Shown here piece by piece: positions 36,658 through 50,167 of a stretch of 64,000 bases of DNA. Each line of letters starts with the position of its first letter. Positions within the stretch are counted from its first letter, which is position 1. The stretch covers positions 13,722,614 through 13,786,613 of the forward strand of contig OZ020247.1 in NCBI GenBank assembly GCA_963971285.1, given 5' to 3'. Both the position numbers and the translations under genes were made by a program. Under the pieces are notes generated by a model. That model was not told the origin of the DNA and searched no databases. It saw only the letters and a list, made by a program, of their open reading frames with translations. Origin of the DNA: Astropecten irregularis. Lineage: Eukaryota; Echinodermata; Asteroidea; Paxillosida; Astropectinidae.

Positions 36658-38841
36658 AGATCGTGTTCAAAATATAGGATTAGACTGCGTGCTGCCATAT
36701 ATAATACACATACAGCGTAAACCGGTATTGCATGTTTTGTAAAACATTGCAGATTTTGCTAAGCAGGGCGACTTCAGGTTCAAACATTCAGATCTATGAT
36801 CTACACTGAAAATAAAAAGACACGTGTAATTTTGTTTTTCCTGAGTGTGACCCAGAAAATGAGCAGGCAGATTTCAAAGATCGTGTTCAAAATATAGGAT
36901 TGGACAGCGCGCTGTTATATTATGATACACATACAGTGTAGCAAGTCATAACATGATATATAAATCATTACAGATTTCGCTATGCAGGGCGACTTCAGGG
37001 TCAAAAATTCAGATATATGATCTACACTGAAAATAAAAAGACACGTGTAGTTTTGTTTTTCCTGAGTTTGACTCAGAAATGAGCAGGCAGATTTCAAAGA
37101 TCGTGTTCAAAATATAGGATTGGACAGCGCGCTGTTATATTATGATACACATACAGTGTAGCACGTCATAACATGATATATAAATCATTACAGATTTCGC
37201 TATGCAGGGCGACTTCAGGGTCAAAAATTCAGATATATGATCTACACTGAAAATAAAAAGACACGTGTAATTTTGTTTTTCCTGAGTTTGACCCAGAAAT
37301 GAGCAGGCAGATTTCAAAGATCGTGTTCAAAATATAGGATTGGACAGCGCGCTGTCATATATAATACACATACAGTGTAGCACGTCATAACGTGATTTGT
37401 AAAACATTGCAGATTTCGCTAAGCAGGGCGATTTCAGGTTCAAAAATTCAGATGTATGATCTACACTGAAAATAAAAAGACACGTGTAATTTTGTTTTAC
37501 CTGAATTTTCCTAAGATATGAGCAGGCAGTTTTCAAAGATCGTGTTCAAAATATAGGATTAGACTGCGTGCTGTCATATATAATACACATACAGTGTAAA
37601 CCGGTATTGCATGTTTTGTAAAACATTGCAGATTTCGCTATGCAGGGCGACTTCAGGGTCAAAAATTCAGATCTTTGATCTAGACTGAAAATAAAAAGAC
37701 ACGTGTAATTTTGTTTTTCCTGAATTTGCCCCAGAAATGAGCAGCCAGATGTCAAAGATCGTGTTCAAAATATCGGATTTGAAAAATCCTCATGCACTTT
37801 AAGAATGGTCCCATGCACAAACCTATGCACGAAGGTGTGAACTAGACCGAATCTTACTGACTATGACAAACATAATCCAGGACCATTTCATGTCACAACT
37901 CATTTTTGTCCACGCAGGCTCTACGGGCTTGCCTATAAGCGTGGCATGAGCCAGTCGTCTGGCATAGTCAGTGACATATGGTCAAGATCCCCGCCTTCGT
38001 AATATGGTTTGTACATGGGCTCATTGCTAAAGCGCGTTAGGATTGGTTTTTTAGGGGAGGGTTTCGCTACGCAGGGCTGTTTCAGTTTCAAAAATTCAGA
38101 TCTATGATCTACACTGAAAATAAAAAGACACGTGTAATTTTGTTTTTCCCGAGTTTGCCCCAGAAATGAGCAGGCAGATTTCAAAGATCGTGTTCAAAAT
38201 ATAGGATTGGACAGCACGCTGTCATATATAATACAAATACAGTGTAGCACGTCATAACGTGATTTGTAAAACATTGCAGATTTCGCTAAGCAGGGCGACT
38301 TCAGGTTCAACAATTCAGATCTATGATCTACACTGAAAATAAAAAGACACGTGTAATTTTGTTTTTCCTGAGTCAGACCCAGAAATGAGCAGGCAGATTT
38401 CAGAGATCGTGTTCAAAATATAGGATTGGACAGCGCGCTGTCATATATAATACACATACAGTGTAGCACGTCATAACATGATATATAAATCATTACAGAT
38501 TTCGCTATGCAGGGCGACTTCAGGGTCAAAAATTCAGATATATGATCTACACTGAAAATAAAAAGACACGTGTAATTTTGTTTTTCCTGAGTTTGACCCA
38601 GAAATGAGCAGGCAGATTTCAAAGATCGTTTTCAAAATATAGGATTGGACAGCGCGCTGTCATATATAATACACATACAGTGTAGCACGTCATAACGTGA
38701 TTTGTAAAACATTGCATATTTCGCTAAGCGGGGCGACTTCAGGTTCAAAAATTCAGATGTATGATCTAAACTGAAAATTAAAAGACACGTGTAATTTTGT
38801 TTTACCTGAATTTTCCCCAGAAATGAGCAGGCAGTTTTCAA
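36658..38841 (+). repeat. 2184 bp higher-order repeat, copy 1 (L+8S)
   Basis: S units end 36877, 37097, 37317, 37536 and 37755, L (class beta) ends 38184, then S at 38403, 38622 and 38841. The monomer ending 38403 has CAACAATTCAG and TTTCAGAGATCG. Confidence 0.92.
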
Positions 38842-39939
38842 AGATCGTGTTCAAAATATAGGATTAGACTGCGTGCTGCCATATATAATACACATACAGC
38901 GTAAACCGGTATTGCATGTTTTGTAAAACATTGCAGATTTTGCTAAGCAGGGCGACTTCAGGTTCAAACATTCAGATCTATGATCTACACTGAAAATAAA
39001 AAGACACGTGTAATTTTGTTTTTCCTGAGTGTGACCCAGAAAATGAGCAGGCAGATTTCAAAGATCGTGTTCAAAATATAGGATTGGACAGCGCGCTGTT
39101 ATATTATGATACACATACAGTGTAGCAAGTCATAACATGATATATAAATCATTACAGATTTCGCTATGCAGGGCGACTTCAGGGTCAAAAATTCAGATAT
39201 ATGATCTACACTGAAAATAAAAAGACACGTGTAGTTTTGTTTTTCCTGAGTTTGACTCAGAAATGAGCAGGCAGATTTCAAAGATCGTGTTCAAAATATA
39301 GGATTGGACAGCGCGCTGTTATATTATGATACACATACAGTGTAGCACGTCATAACATGATATATAAATCATTACAGATTTCGCTATGCAGGGCGACTTC
39401 AGGGTCAAAAATTCAGATATATGATCTACACTGAAAATAAAAAGACACGTGTAATTTTGTTTTTCCTGAGTTTGACCCAGAAATGAGCAGGCAGATTTCA
39501 AAGATCGTGTTCAAAATATAGGATTGGACAGCGCGCTGTCATATATAATACACATACAGTGTAGCACGTCATAACGTGATTTGTAAAACATTGCAGATTT
39601 CGCTAAGCAGGGCGATTTCAGGTTCAAAAATTCAGATGTATGATCTACACTGAAAATAAAAAGACACGTGTAATTTTGTTTTACCTGAATTTTCCTAAGA
39701 TATGAGCAGGCAGTTTTCAAAGATCGTGTTCAAAATATAGGATTAGACTGCGTGCTGTCATATATAATACACATACAGTGTAAACCGGTATTGCATGTTT
39801 TGTAAAACATTGCAGATTTCGCTATGCAGGGCGACTTCAGGGTCAAAAATTCAGATCTTTGATCTAGACTGAAAATAAAAAGACACGTGTAATTTTGTTT
39901 TTCCTGAATTTGCCCCAGAAATGAGCAGCCAGATGTCAA
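38842..39939 (+). repeat. 2184 bp repeat, left part of copy 2 (5 S)
   Basis: S units end 39061, 39281, 39501, 39720 and 39939. These repeat those of copy 1 at +2184 bp, including CACGTGTAGTTTTG (G in place of A) in the second monomer, which ties the two copies to a recent common source. The correspondence continues through the next L to the S ending 40806. Confidence 0.92.
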
Positions 39940-41464
39940 AGATCGTGTTCAAAATATCGGATTTGAAAAATCCTCATGCACTTTAAGAATGGTCCCATGC
40001 ACAAACCTATGCACGAAGGTGTGAACTAGACCGAATCTTACTGACTATGACAAACATAATCCAGGACCATTTCATGTCACAACTCATTTTTGTCCACGCA
40101 GGCTCTACGGGCTTGCCTATAAGCGTGGCATGAGCCAGTCGTCTGGCATAGTCAGTGACATATGGTCAAGATCCCCGCCTTCGTAATATGGTTTGTACAT
40201 GGGCTCATTGCTAAAGCGCGTTAGGATTGGTTTTTTAGGGGAGGGTTTCGCTACGCAGGGCTGTTTCAGTTTCAAAAATTCAGATCTATGATCTACACTG
40301 AAAATAAAAAGACACGTGTAATTTTGTTTTTCCCGAGTTTGCCCCAGAAATGAGCAGGCAGATTTCAAAGATCGTGTTCAAAATATAGGATTGGACAGCA
40401 CGCTGTCATATATAATACAAATACAGTGTAGCACGTCATAACGTGATTTGTAAAACATTGCAGATTTCGCTAAGCAGGGCGACTTCAGGTTCAAAAATTC
40501 AGATCTATGATCTACACTGAAAATAAAAAGACACGTGTAATTTTGTTTTTCCTGAGTCAGACCCAGAAATGAGCAGGCAGATTTCAAAGATCGTGTTCAA
40601 AATATAGGATTGGACAGCGCGCTGTCATATATAATACACATACAGTGTAGCACGTCATAACATGATATATAAATCATTACAGATTTCGCTATGCAGGGCG
40701 ACTTCAGGGTCAAAAATTCAGATATATGATCTACACTGAAAATAAAAAGACACGTGTAATTTTGTTTTTCCTGAGTTTGACCCAGAAATGAGCAGGCAGA
40801 TTTCAAAGATCGTGTTCAAAATATAGGATTGGACAGCGCGCTGTTATATTATGATACACATACAGTGTAGCACGTCATAACATGATATATAAATCATTAC
40901 AGATTTCGCTAAGCAGGGCGACTTCAGGGTCAAAAATTCAGATCTATGATCTACACTAAAAATAAAAACACACGTGTAATTTTGTTTTTCCTGAGTTTGA
41001 CCCAGAAATGAGCAGACATATTTCAAAGATCATGTTCAAAATATAACATTGGACAGCGCGCTGTCATATATAATACACATACAGTGTAGCACGTCATAAC
41101 GTGATTTGTAAAACATTGCAGATTTCGCTAAGCAGGGCGATTTCAGGTTCAAAAATTCAGATGTATGATCTACACTGAAAATAAAAAGACACGTGTAATT
41201 TTGTTTTACCTGAATTTTCCTAAGATATGAGCAGGCAGTTTTCAAAGATCGTGTTCAAAATATAGGATTAGACTGCGTGCTGTCATATATAATACACATA
41301 CAGTGTAAACCGGTATTGCATGTTTTGTAAAACATTGCAGATTTCGCTATGCAGGGCGACTTCAGGGTCAAAAATTCAGATCTTTGATCTAGACTGAAAA
41401 TAAAAAGACACGTGTAATTTTGTTTTTCCTGAATTTGCCCCAGAAATGAGCAGCCAGATGTCAA
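39940..41464 (+). repeat. 1525 bp higher-order repeat, copy 1 (L+5S)
   Basis: L (class beta) ends 40368; S units end 40587, 40806, 41026, 41245 and 41464. Resembles 6460-7984, the same composition at the end of the 3283 bp family. Confidence 0.92.
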
Positions 41465-42989
41465 AGATCGTGTTCAAAATATCGGATTTGAAAAATCCTC
41501 ATGCACTTTAACAATGGTCCCATGCACAAACCTATGCACGAAGGTGTGAACTAGACCGAATCTTACTGACTATGACAAACATAATCCAGGACCATTTCAT
41601 GTCACAACTCATTTTTGTCCACGCAGGCTCTACGGGCTTGCCTATAAGCGTGGCATGAGCCAGTCGTCTGGCATAGTCAGTGACATATGGTCAAGATCCC
41701 CGCCTTCGTAATATGGTTTGTACATGGGCTCATTGCTAAAGCGCGTTAGGATTGGTTTTTTAGGGGAGGGTTTCGCTACGCAGGGCTGTTTCAGTTTCAA
41801 AAATTCAGATCTATGATCTACACTGAAAATAAAAAGACACGTGTAATTTTGTTTTTCCCGAGTTTGCCCCAGAAATGAGCAGGCAGATTTCAAAGATCGT
41901 GTTCAAAATATAGGATTGGACAGCACGCTGTCATATATAATACAAATACAGTGTAGCACGTCATAACGTGATTTGTAAAACATTGCAGATTTCGCTAAGC
42001 AGGGCGACTTCAGGTTCAAAAATTCAGATCTATGATCTACACTGAAAATAAAAAGACACGTGTAATTTTGTTTTTCCTGAGTCAGACCCAGAAATGAGCA
42101 GGCAGATTTCAAAGATCGTGTTCAAAATATAGGATTGGACAGCGCGCTGTCATATATAATACACATACAGTGTAAAACGTCATAACATGATATATAAATC
42201 ATTACAGATTTCGCTTTGCAGGGCGACTTCAGGGTCAAAAATTCAGATATATGATCTACACTGAAAATAAAAAGACACGTGTAATTTTGTTTTTCCTGAG
42301 TTTGACCCAGAAATGAGCAGGCAGATTTCAAAGATCGTGTTCAAAATATAGGATTGGACAGCGCGCTGTTATATTATGATACACATACAGTGTAGAACGT
42401 CATAACATGATATATAAATCATTACAGATTTCGCTAAGCAGGGCGACTTCAGGGTCAAAAATTCAGATCTATGATCTACACTAAAAATAAAAACACACGT
42501 GTAATTTTGTTTTTCCTGAGTTTGACCCAGAAATGAGCAGACATATTTCAAAGATCATGTTCAAAATATAACATTGGACAGCGCGCTGTCATATATAATA
42601 CACATACAGTGTAGCACGTCATAACGTGATTTGTAAAATATTGCAGATTTCGCTAAGCAGGGCGACTTCAGGTTCAAAAATTCAGATGTATGATCTACAC
42701 TGAAAATAAAAAGACACGTGTAATTTTGTTTTACCTGAATTTTCCCAAGAAATGAGCAGGCAGTTTTCAAAGATCGTGTTCAAAATATAGGATTAGACTG
42801 CGTGCTGCCATATATAATACACATACAGTGTAAACCGGTATTGCATGTTTTGTAAAACATTGCAGATTTCGCTATGCAGGGCGACTTCAGGGTCAAAAAT
42901 TCAGTTTTATGATCTAGACTGAAAATAAAAAGACACGTGTAATTTTGTTTTTCCTGAATTTGCCCAAGAAATGAGCAGCCAGATGTCAA
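41465..42989 (+). repeat. 1525 bp higher-order repeat, copy 2 (L+5S)
   Basis: L (class beta) ends 41893; S units end 42112, 42331, 42551, 42770 and 42989. The last two monomers follow the 7547-7984 type (TAAAATATTGCAG, TTGCCCAAGAAATG), whereas copy 1 ends with the 2739-3176 type, so the two copies join different lineages. Positions 41465-42989 follow 6460-7984 at offset 35005. Confidence 0.92.
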
Positions 42990-45816
42990 AGATCGTGTTC
43001 AAAATATCGCATTTGAAAAATCCTCATGCGCTTTAACAATGGTCCCATGCACAAACCTATGCACGAAGGTGTGAACTAGACCGAATCTTACTGACTATGA
43101 CAAACATAATCCAGGACCATTTCATGTCACAACTCATTTTTGTCCACGCAGGCTCTACGGGCTTGCCTATAAGCGTGGCATGAGCCAGTCGTCTGGCATA
43201 GTCAGTGACATATGGTCAAGGTCCCCGCCTTCGTAATATGGTTTGTACATGGGCTCATTGCTAAAGCGCGTTAGGATTTTTTTTAGGGGAGGGTTTCGCT
43301 ACGCAGGGCTGTTTCAGTTTCAAAAATTCAGATTAATGATCTACACTGAAAATAAAAAGACAAGTGTAATTTTGTTTTTCCTGAGTTTGACCCAGAAAAT
43401 GAGCAGGCAGATTTCAAAGATCGTGTTCAAAATATAGGATTGGACAGCGCGCTGTTATATTATGATACACATACAGTGTAGAACGTCATAACATGATATA
43501 TAAATCATTACAGATTTCGCTATGCAGGGCGACTTCATGTTCAAAAATTCAGATATATGATCTACACTGAAAATAAAAAGACACGTGTAATTTTGTTTTT
43601 CCTGAGTTTGACCCAGAAATGAGCAGGCAGATTTCAAAGATCGTGTTCAAAATATAGGATTGGACAGCGCGCTGTCATATATAATACACATACAGTGTAG
43701 CACGTCATAACGTGATTTGTAAAACATTGCAGATTTCGCTAAGCAGGGCGACTTCAGGTTCAAAAATTCAGATCTATGATCTACACTGAAAAAAAAAAGA
43801 CACGTGTAATTTTGTTTTTCCTGAGTCAGACCCAGAAATGAGCAGGCAGATTTCAAAGATCGTGTTCAAAATATAGGATTGGACAGCGCGCTGTCATATA
43901 TAATACACATACAGTGTAGCACGTCATAACGTGATTTGTAAAACATTGCAGATTTCGCTAAGCAGGGCGACTTCAGGTTCAAAAATTCAGATGTATGATC
44001 TACACTGAAAATAAAAAGACACGTGTAATTTTGTTTTACCTGAATTTTGCCAAGAAATGAGCAGGCAGTTTTCAAAGATCGTGTTCAAAATATAGGATTA
44101 GACTGCGTACTGCCATATATAATACACATACAGTGTAAACCGGTATTGCATGTTTTGTAAAACATTGCAGATTTCGCTATGCAGGGCGACTTCAGGGTCA
44201 AAAGTTCAGTTTTATGATCTAGACTGAAAATAAAAAGACACGTGTAATTTTGTTTTTCCTGAATTTGCCCCAGAAATGAGCAGCCAGATGTCAAAGATCG
44301 TGTTCAAAATATCGGATTTGAAAAATCCTCATGCGCTTTAACAATGGTCCCATGCACAAACCTATGCACGAAGGTGTGAACTAGACCGAATCTTACTGAC
44401 TATGACAAACATAATCCAGGACCATTTCATGTCACAACTCATTTTTGTCCACGCAGGCTCTACGGGCTTGCCTATAAGCGTGGCATGAGCCAGTCGTCTG
44501 GCATAGTCAGTGACATATGGTCAAGCTCCCCGCCTTCGTAATATGGTTTGTACATGGGCTCATTGCTAAAGCGCGTTAGGATTTTTTTTTAGGGGAGGGT
44601 TTCGCTACGCAGGGCTGTTTCAGTTTCAAAAATTCAGATCTATGATCTACACTGAAAATAAAAAGACACGTGTAATTTTGTTTTTCCCGAGTTTGCCCCA
44701 GAAATGAGCAGGCAGATTTCAAAGATCGTGTTCAAAATATAGGATTGGACAGGACGCTGTCATATATAATACACATACAGTGTAGCACGTCATAATGTGA
44801 TTTGTAAAACATTGCAGATTTCGCTAAGCAGGGCGACTTCAGGTTCAGAAATTCAGATTAATGATCTACACTGAAAATAAAAAGACAAGTGTAATTTTGT
44901 TTTTCCTGAGTTTGACCCAGAAATGAGCAGGCAGATTTCAAAGATCGTGTTCAAAATATAGGATTGGACAGCGCGCTGTCATACATAATACACATACAGT
45001 GTAGCACGTCATAACGTGATTTGTAAAACATTGCATATTTCGCTAAGCAGGGCGACTTCAGGTTCAAAAATTCAGATGTATGATCTACACTGAAAATAAA
45101 AAGACACGTGTAATTTTGTTTTACCTGAATTTTCCCCAGAAATGAGCAGGCAGTTTTCAAAGATCGTGTTCAAAATATAGGATTAGACTGCGTGCTGCCA
45201 TATATAATACACATACAGTGTAACCGGTATTGCATGTTTTGTAAAACATTGCAGATTTCGCTAAGCAGGGCGACTTCAGGGTCAAAAATTCAGATCTATG
45301 ATCTACACTAAAAATAAAAACACACGTGTAATTTTGTTTTTCCTGAGTTTGACCCAGAAATGAGCAGACATATTTCAAAGATCATGTTCAAAATATAACA
45401 TTGGACAGCGCGCTGTCATATATAATACACATACAGTGTAGCACGTCATAACGTGATTTGTAAAATATTGCAGATTTCGCTAAGCAGGGCGACTTCAGGT
45501 TCAAAAATTCAGATGTATGATCTACACTGAAAATAAAAAGACACGTGTAATTTTGTTTTACCTGAATTTTCCCAAGAAATGAGCAGGCAGTTTTCAAAGA
45601 TCGTGTTCAAAATATAGGATTAGACTGCGTGCTGCCATATATAATACACATACAGTGTAAACCGGTATTGCATGTTTTGTAAAACATTGCAGATTTCGCT
45701 ATGCAGGGCGACTTCAGGGTCAAAAATTCAGTTTTATGATCTAGACTGAAAATAAAAAGACACGTGTAATTTTGTTTTTCCTGAATTTGCCCAAGAAATG
45801 AGCAGCCAGATGTCAA
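42990..45816 (+). repeat. 2827 bp higher-order repeat (two L, nine S)
   Basis: L ends 43417 (eight T); S end 43637, 43856, 44075 and 44294; L ends 44722 (nine T); S end 44941, 45160, 45378, 45597 and 45816. The S ending 45378 is 218 bp (GTGTAACCGG, one A lost) and is a hybrid: type C left half with the CAGACATATTTCAA 3' half. From the monomer ending 45597 onward the sequence repeats 42552 onward at +2827. Confidence 0.9.
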
Positions 45817-47121
45817 AGATCGTGTTCAAAATATCGGATTTGAAAAATCCTCATGCGCTTTAACAATGGTCCCATGCACAAACCTATGCACGAAGGTGTG
45901 AACTAGACCGAATCTTACTGACTATGACAAACATAATCCAGGACCATTTCATGTCACAACTCATTTTTGTCCACGCAGGCTCTACGGGCTTGCCTATAAG
46001 CGTGGCATGAGCCAGTCGTCTGGCATAGTCAGTGACATATGGTCAAGGTCCCCGCCTTCGTAATATGGTTTGTACATGGGCTCATTGCTAAAGCGCGTTA
46101 GGATTTTTTTTAGGGGAGGGTTTCGCTACGCAGGGCTGTTTCAGTTTCAAAAATTCAGATTAATGATCTACACTGAAAATAAAAAGACAAGTGTAATTTT
46201 GTTTTTCCTGAGTTTGACCCAGAAAATGAGCAGGCAGATTTCAAAGATCGTGTTCAAAATATAGGATTGGACAGCGCGCTGTTATATTATGATACACATA
46301 CAGTGTAGAACGTCATAACATGATATATAAATCATTACAGATTTCGCTATGCAGGGCGACTTCATGTTCAAAAATTCAGATATATGATCTACACTGAAAA
46401 TAAAAAGACACGTGTAATTTTGTTTTTCCTGAGTTTGACCCAGAAATGAGCAGGCAGATTTCAAAGATCGTGTTCAAAATATAGGATTGGACAGCGCGCT
46501 GTCATATATAATACACATACAGTGTAGCACGTCATAACGTGATTTGTAAAACATTGCAGATTTCGCTAAGCAGGGCGACTTCAGGTTCAAAAATTCAGAT
46601 CTATGATCTACACTGAAAAAAAAAAGACACGTGTAATTTTGTTTTTCCTGAGTCAGACCCAGAAATGAGCAGGCAGATTTCAAAGATCGTGTTCAAAATA
46701 TAGGATTGGACAGCGCGCTGTCATATATAATACACATACAGTGTAGCACGTCATAACGTGATTTGTAAAACATTGCAGATTTCGCTAAGCAGGGCGACTT
46801 CAGGTTCAAAAATTCAGATGTATGATCTACACTGAAAATAAAAAGACACGTGTAATTTTGTTTTACCTGAATTTTGCCAAGAAATGAGCAGGCAGTTTTC
46901 AAAGATCGTGTTCAAAATATAGGATTAGACTGCGTACTGCCATATATAATACACATACAGTGTAAACCGGTATTGCATGTTTTGTAAAACATTGCAGATT
47001 TCGCTATGCAGGGCGACTTCAGGGTCAAAAGTTCAGTTTTATGATCTAGACTGAAAATAAAAAGACACGTGTAATTTTGTTTTTCCTGAATTTGCCCCAG
47101 AAATGAGCAGCCAGATGTCAA
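45817..47121 (+). repeat. Start of a second 2827 bp copy (L+4S, 1305 bp)
   Basis: L ends 46244; S units end 46464, 46683, 46902 and 47121. It repeats 42990-44294, including the rare ATTTTGCCAAGAAATG and AAAAGTTCAGTTTTATG. The second L of the longer unit is followed here by a different set of monomers. Confidence 0.92.
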
Positions 47122-48644
47122 AGATCGTGTTCAAAATATCGGATTTGAAAAATCCTCATGCGCTTTAACAATGGTCCCATGCACAAACCTATGCACGAAG
47201 GTGTGAACTAGACCGAATCTTACTGACTATGACAAACATAATCCAGGACCATTTCATGTCACAACTCATTTTTGTCCACGCAGGCTCTACGGGCTTGCCT
47301 ATAAGCGTGGCATGAGCCAGTCGTCTGGCATAGTCAGTGACATATGGTCAAGCTCCCCGCCTTCGTAATATGGTTTGTACATGGGCTCATTGCTAAAGCG
47401 CGTTAGGATTTTTTTTTAGGGGAGGGTTTCGCTACGCAGGGCTGTTTCAGTTTCAAAAATTCAGATCTATGATCTACACTGAAAATAAAAAGACACGTGT
47501 AATTTTGTTTTTCCCGAGTTTGCCCCAGAAATGAGCAGGCAGATTTCAAAGATCGTGTTCAAAATATAGGATTGGACAGCACGCTGTCATATAAAATACA
47601 CATACAGTGTAGCACGTCATAGCGTGATTTGTAAAACATTGCAGATTTCGCTAAGCAGGGCGACTTCAGGTTCAAAAATTCAGATCTATGATCTACACTG
47701 AAAATAAAAAGACACGTGTAATTTTGTTTTTCCTGAGTCAGACCCAGAAATGAGCAGGCAGATTTCAAAGATCGTGTTCAAAATATAGGATTGGACAGCG
47801 CGCTGTCATATATAATACACATACAGTGTAGCACGTCATAACGTGATTTGTAAAACGTTGCAGATTTCGCTAAGCAGGGCGACTTCAGGTTCAAAAATTC
47901 AGATCTATGATCTACACTGAAAATAAAAAGACACGTGTAATTTTGTTTTTCCCGAGTTTGCCCCAGAAATGAGCAGGCAGATTTCAAAGATCGTGTTCAA
48001 AATATAGGATTGGACAGCACGCTGTCATATATAATACACATACAGTGTAGCACGTCATAACGTGATTTGTAAAACATTGCAGATTTCGCTAAGCAGGGCG
48101 ACTTCAGGTTCAAAAATTCAGATCTATGATCTACACTGAAAATAAAAAGACACGTGTAATTTTGTTTTTCCTGAGTCAGACCCAGAAATGAGCAGGCAGA
48201 TTTCAAAGATCGTGTTCAAAATATAGGATTGGACAGCGCGCTGTCATATATAATACACATACAGTGTAGCACGTCATAACGTGATTTGTAAAACATTGCA
48301 GATTTCGCTAAGCAGGGCGACTTCAGGTTCAAAAATTCAGATGTATGATCTACACTGAAAATAAAAAGACACGTGTAATTTTGTTTTACCTGAATTTTCC
48401 CAAGAAATGAGCAGGCAGTTTTCAAAGATCGTGTTCAAAATATAGGATTAGACTGCGTGCTGCCATATATAATACACATACAGTGTAAACCGGTATTGCA
48501 TGTTTTGTAAAACATTGCAGATTTCGCTATGCAGGGCGACTTCAGGGTCAAAAATTCAGTTTTATGATCTAGACTGAAAATAAAAAGACACGTGTAATTT
48601 TGTTTTTCCTGAATTTGCCCCAGAAATGAGCAGCCAGATGTCAA
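47122..48644 (+). repeat. 1523 bp higher-order repeat, copy 1 (L+5S)
   Basis: L (nine T, 428 bp) ends 47549; S units end 47768, 47987, 48206, 48425 and 48644. Markers are CATATAAAATACAC and CATAGCGTG in the first S and AAAACGTTGCAG in the second. Confidence 0.93.
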
Positions 48645-50167
48645 AGATCGTGTTCAAAATATCGGATTTGAAAAATCCTCATGCGCTTTAACAATGGTCC
48701 CATGCACAAACCTATGCACGAAGGTGTGAACTAGACCGAATCTTACTGACTATGACAAACATAATCCAGGACCATTTCATGTCACAACTCATTTTTGTCC
48801 ACGCAGGCTCTACGGGCTTGCCTATAAGCGTGGCATGAGCCAGTCGTCTGGCATAGTCAGTGACATATGGTCAAGCTCCCCGCCTTCGTAATATGGTTTG
48901 TACATGGGCTCATTGCTAAAGCGCGTTAGGATTTTTTTTTAGGGGAGGGTTTCGCTACGCAGGGCTGTTTCAGTTTCAAAAATTCAGATCTATGATCTAC
49001 ACTGAAAATAAAAAGACACGTGTAATTTTGTTTTTCCCGAGTTTGCCCCAGAAATGAGCAGGCAGATTTCAAAGATCGTGTTCAAAATATAGGATTGGAC
49101 AGCACGCTGTCATATAAAATACACATACAGTGTAGCACGTCATAGCGTGATTTGTAAAACATTGCAGATTTCGCTAAGCAGGGCGACTTCAGGTTCAAAA
49201 ATTCAGATCTATGATCTACACTGAAAATAAAAAGACACGTGTAATTTTGTTTTTCCTGAGTCAGACCCAGAAATGAGCAGGCAGATTTCAAAGATCGTGT
49301 TCAAAATATAGGATTGGACAGCGCGCTGTCATATATAATACACATACAGTGTAGCACGTCATAACGTGATTTGTAAAACGTTGCAGATTTCGCTAAGCAG
49401 GGCGACTTCAGGTTCAAAAATTCAGATCTATGATCTACACTGAAAATAAAAAGACACGTGTAATTTTGTTTTTCCCGAGTTTGCCCCAGAAATGAGCAGG
49501 CAGATTTCAAAGATCGTGTTCAAAATATAGGATTGGACAGCACGCTGTCATATATAATACACATACAGTGTAGCACGTCATAACGTGATTTGTAAAACAT
49601 TGCAGATTTCGCTAAGCAGGGCGACTTCAGGTTCAAAAATTCAGATCTATGATCTACACTGAAAATAAAAAGACACGTGTAATTTTGTTTTTCCTGAGTC
49701 AGACCCAGAAATGAGCAGGCAGATTTCAAAGATCGTGTTCAAAATATAGGATTGGACAGCGCGCTGTCATATATAATACACATACAGTGTAGCACGTCAT
49801 AACGTGATTTGTAAAACATTGCAGATTTCGCTAAGCAGGGCGACTTCAGGTTCAAAAATTCAGATGTATGATCTACACTGAAAATAAAAAGACACGTGTA
49901 ATTTTGTTTTACCTGAATTTTCCCAAGAAATGAGCAGGCAGTTTTCAAAGATCGTGTTCAAAATATAGGATTAGACTGCGTGCTGCCATATATAATACAC
50001 ATACAGTGTAAACCGGTATTGCATGTTTTGTAAAACATTGCAGATTTCGCTATGCAGGGCGACTTCAGGGTCAAAAATTCAGTTTTATGATCTAGACTGA
50101 AAATAAAAAGACACGTGTAATTTTGTTTTTCCTGAATTTGCCCCAGAAATGAGCAGCCAGATGTCAA
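48645..50167 (+). repeat. 1523 bp higher-order repeat, copy 2 (L+5S)
   Basis: L ends 49072; S units end 49291, 49510, 49729, 49948 and 50167. Same markers as copy 1; I noticed no difference. The five S units reappear as the last five of each 3268 bp repeat. Confidence 0.93.
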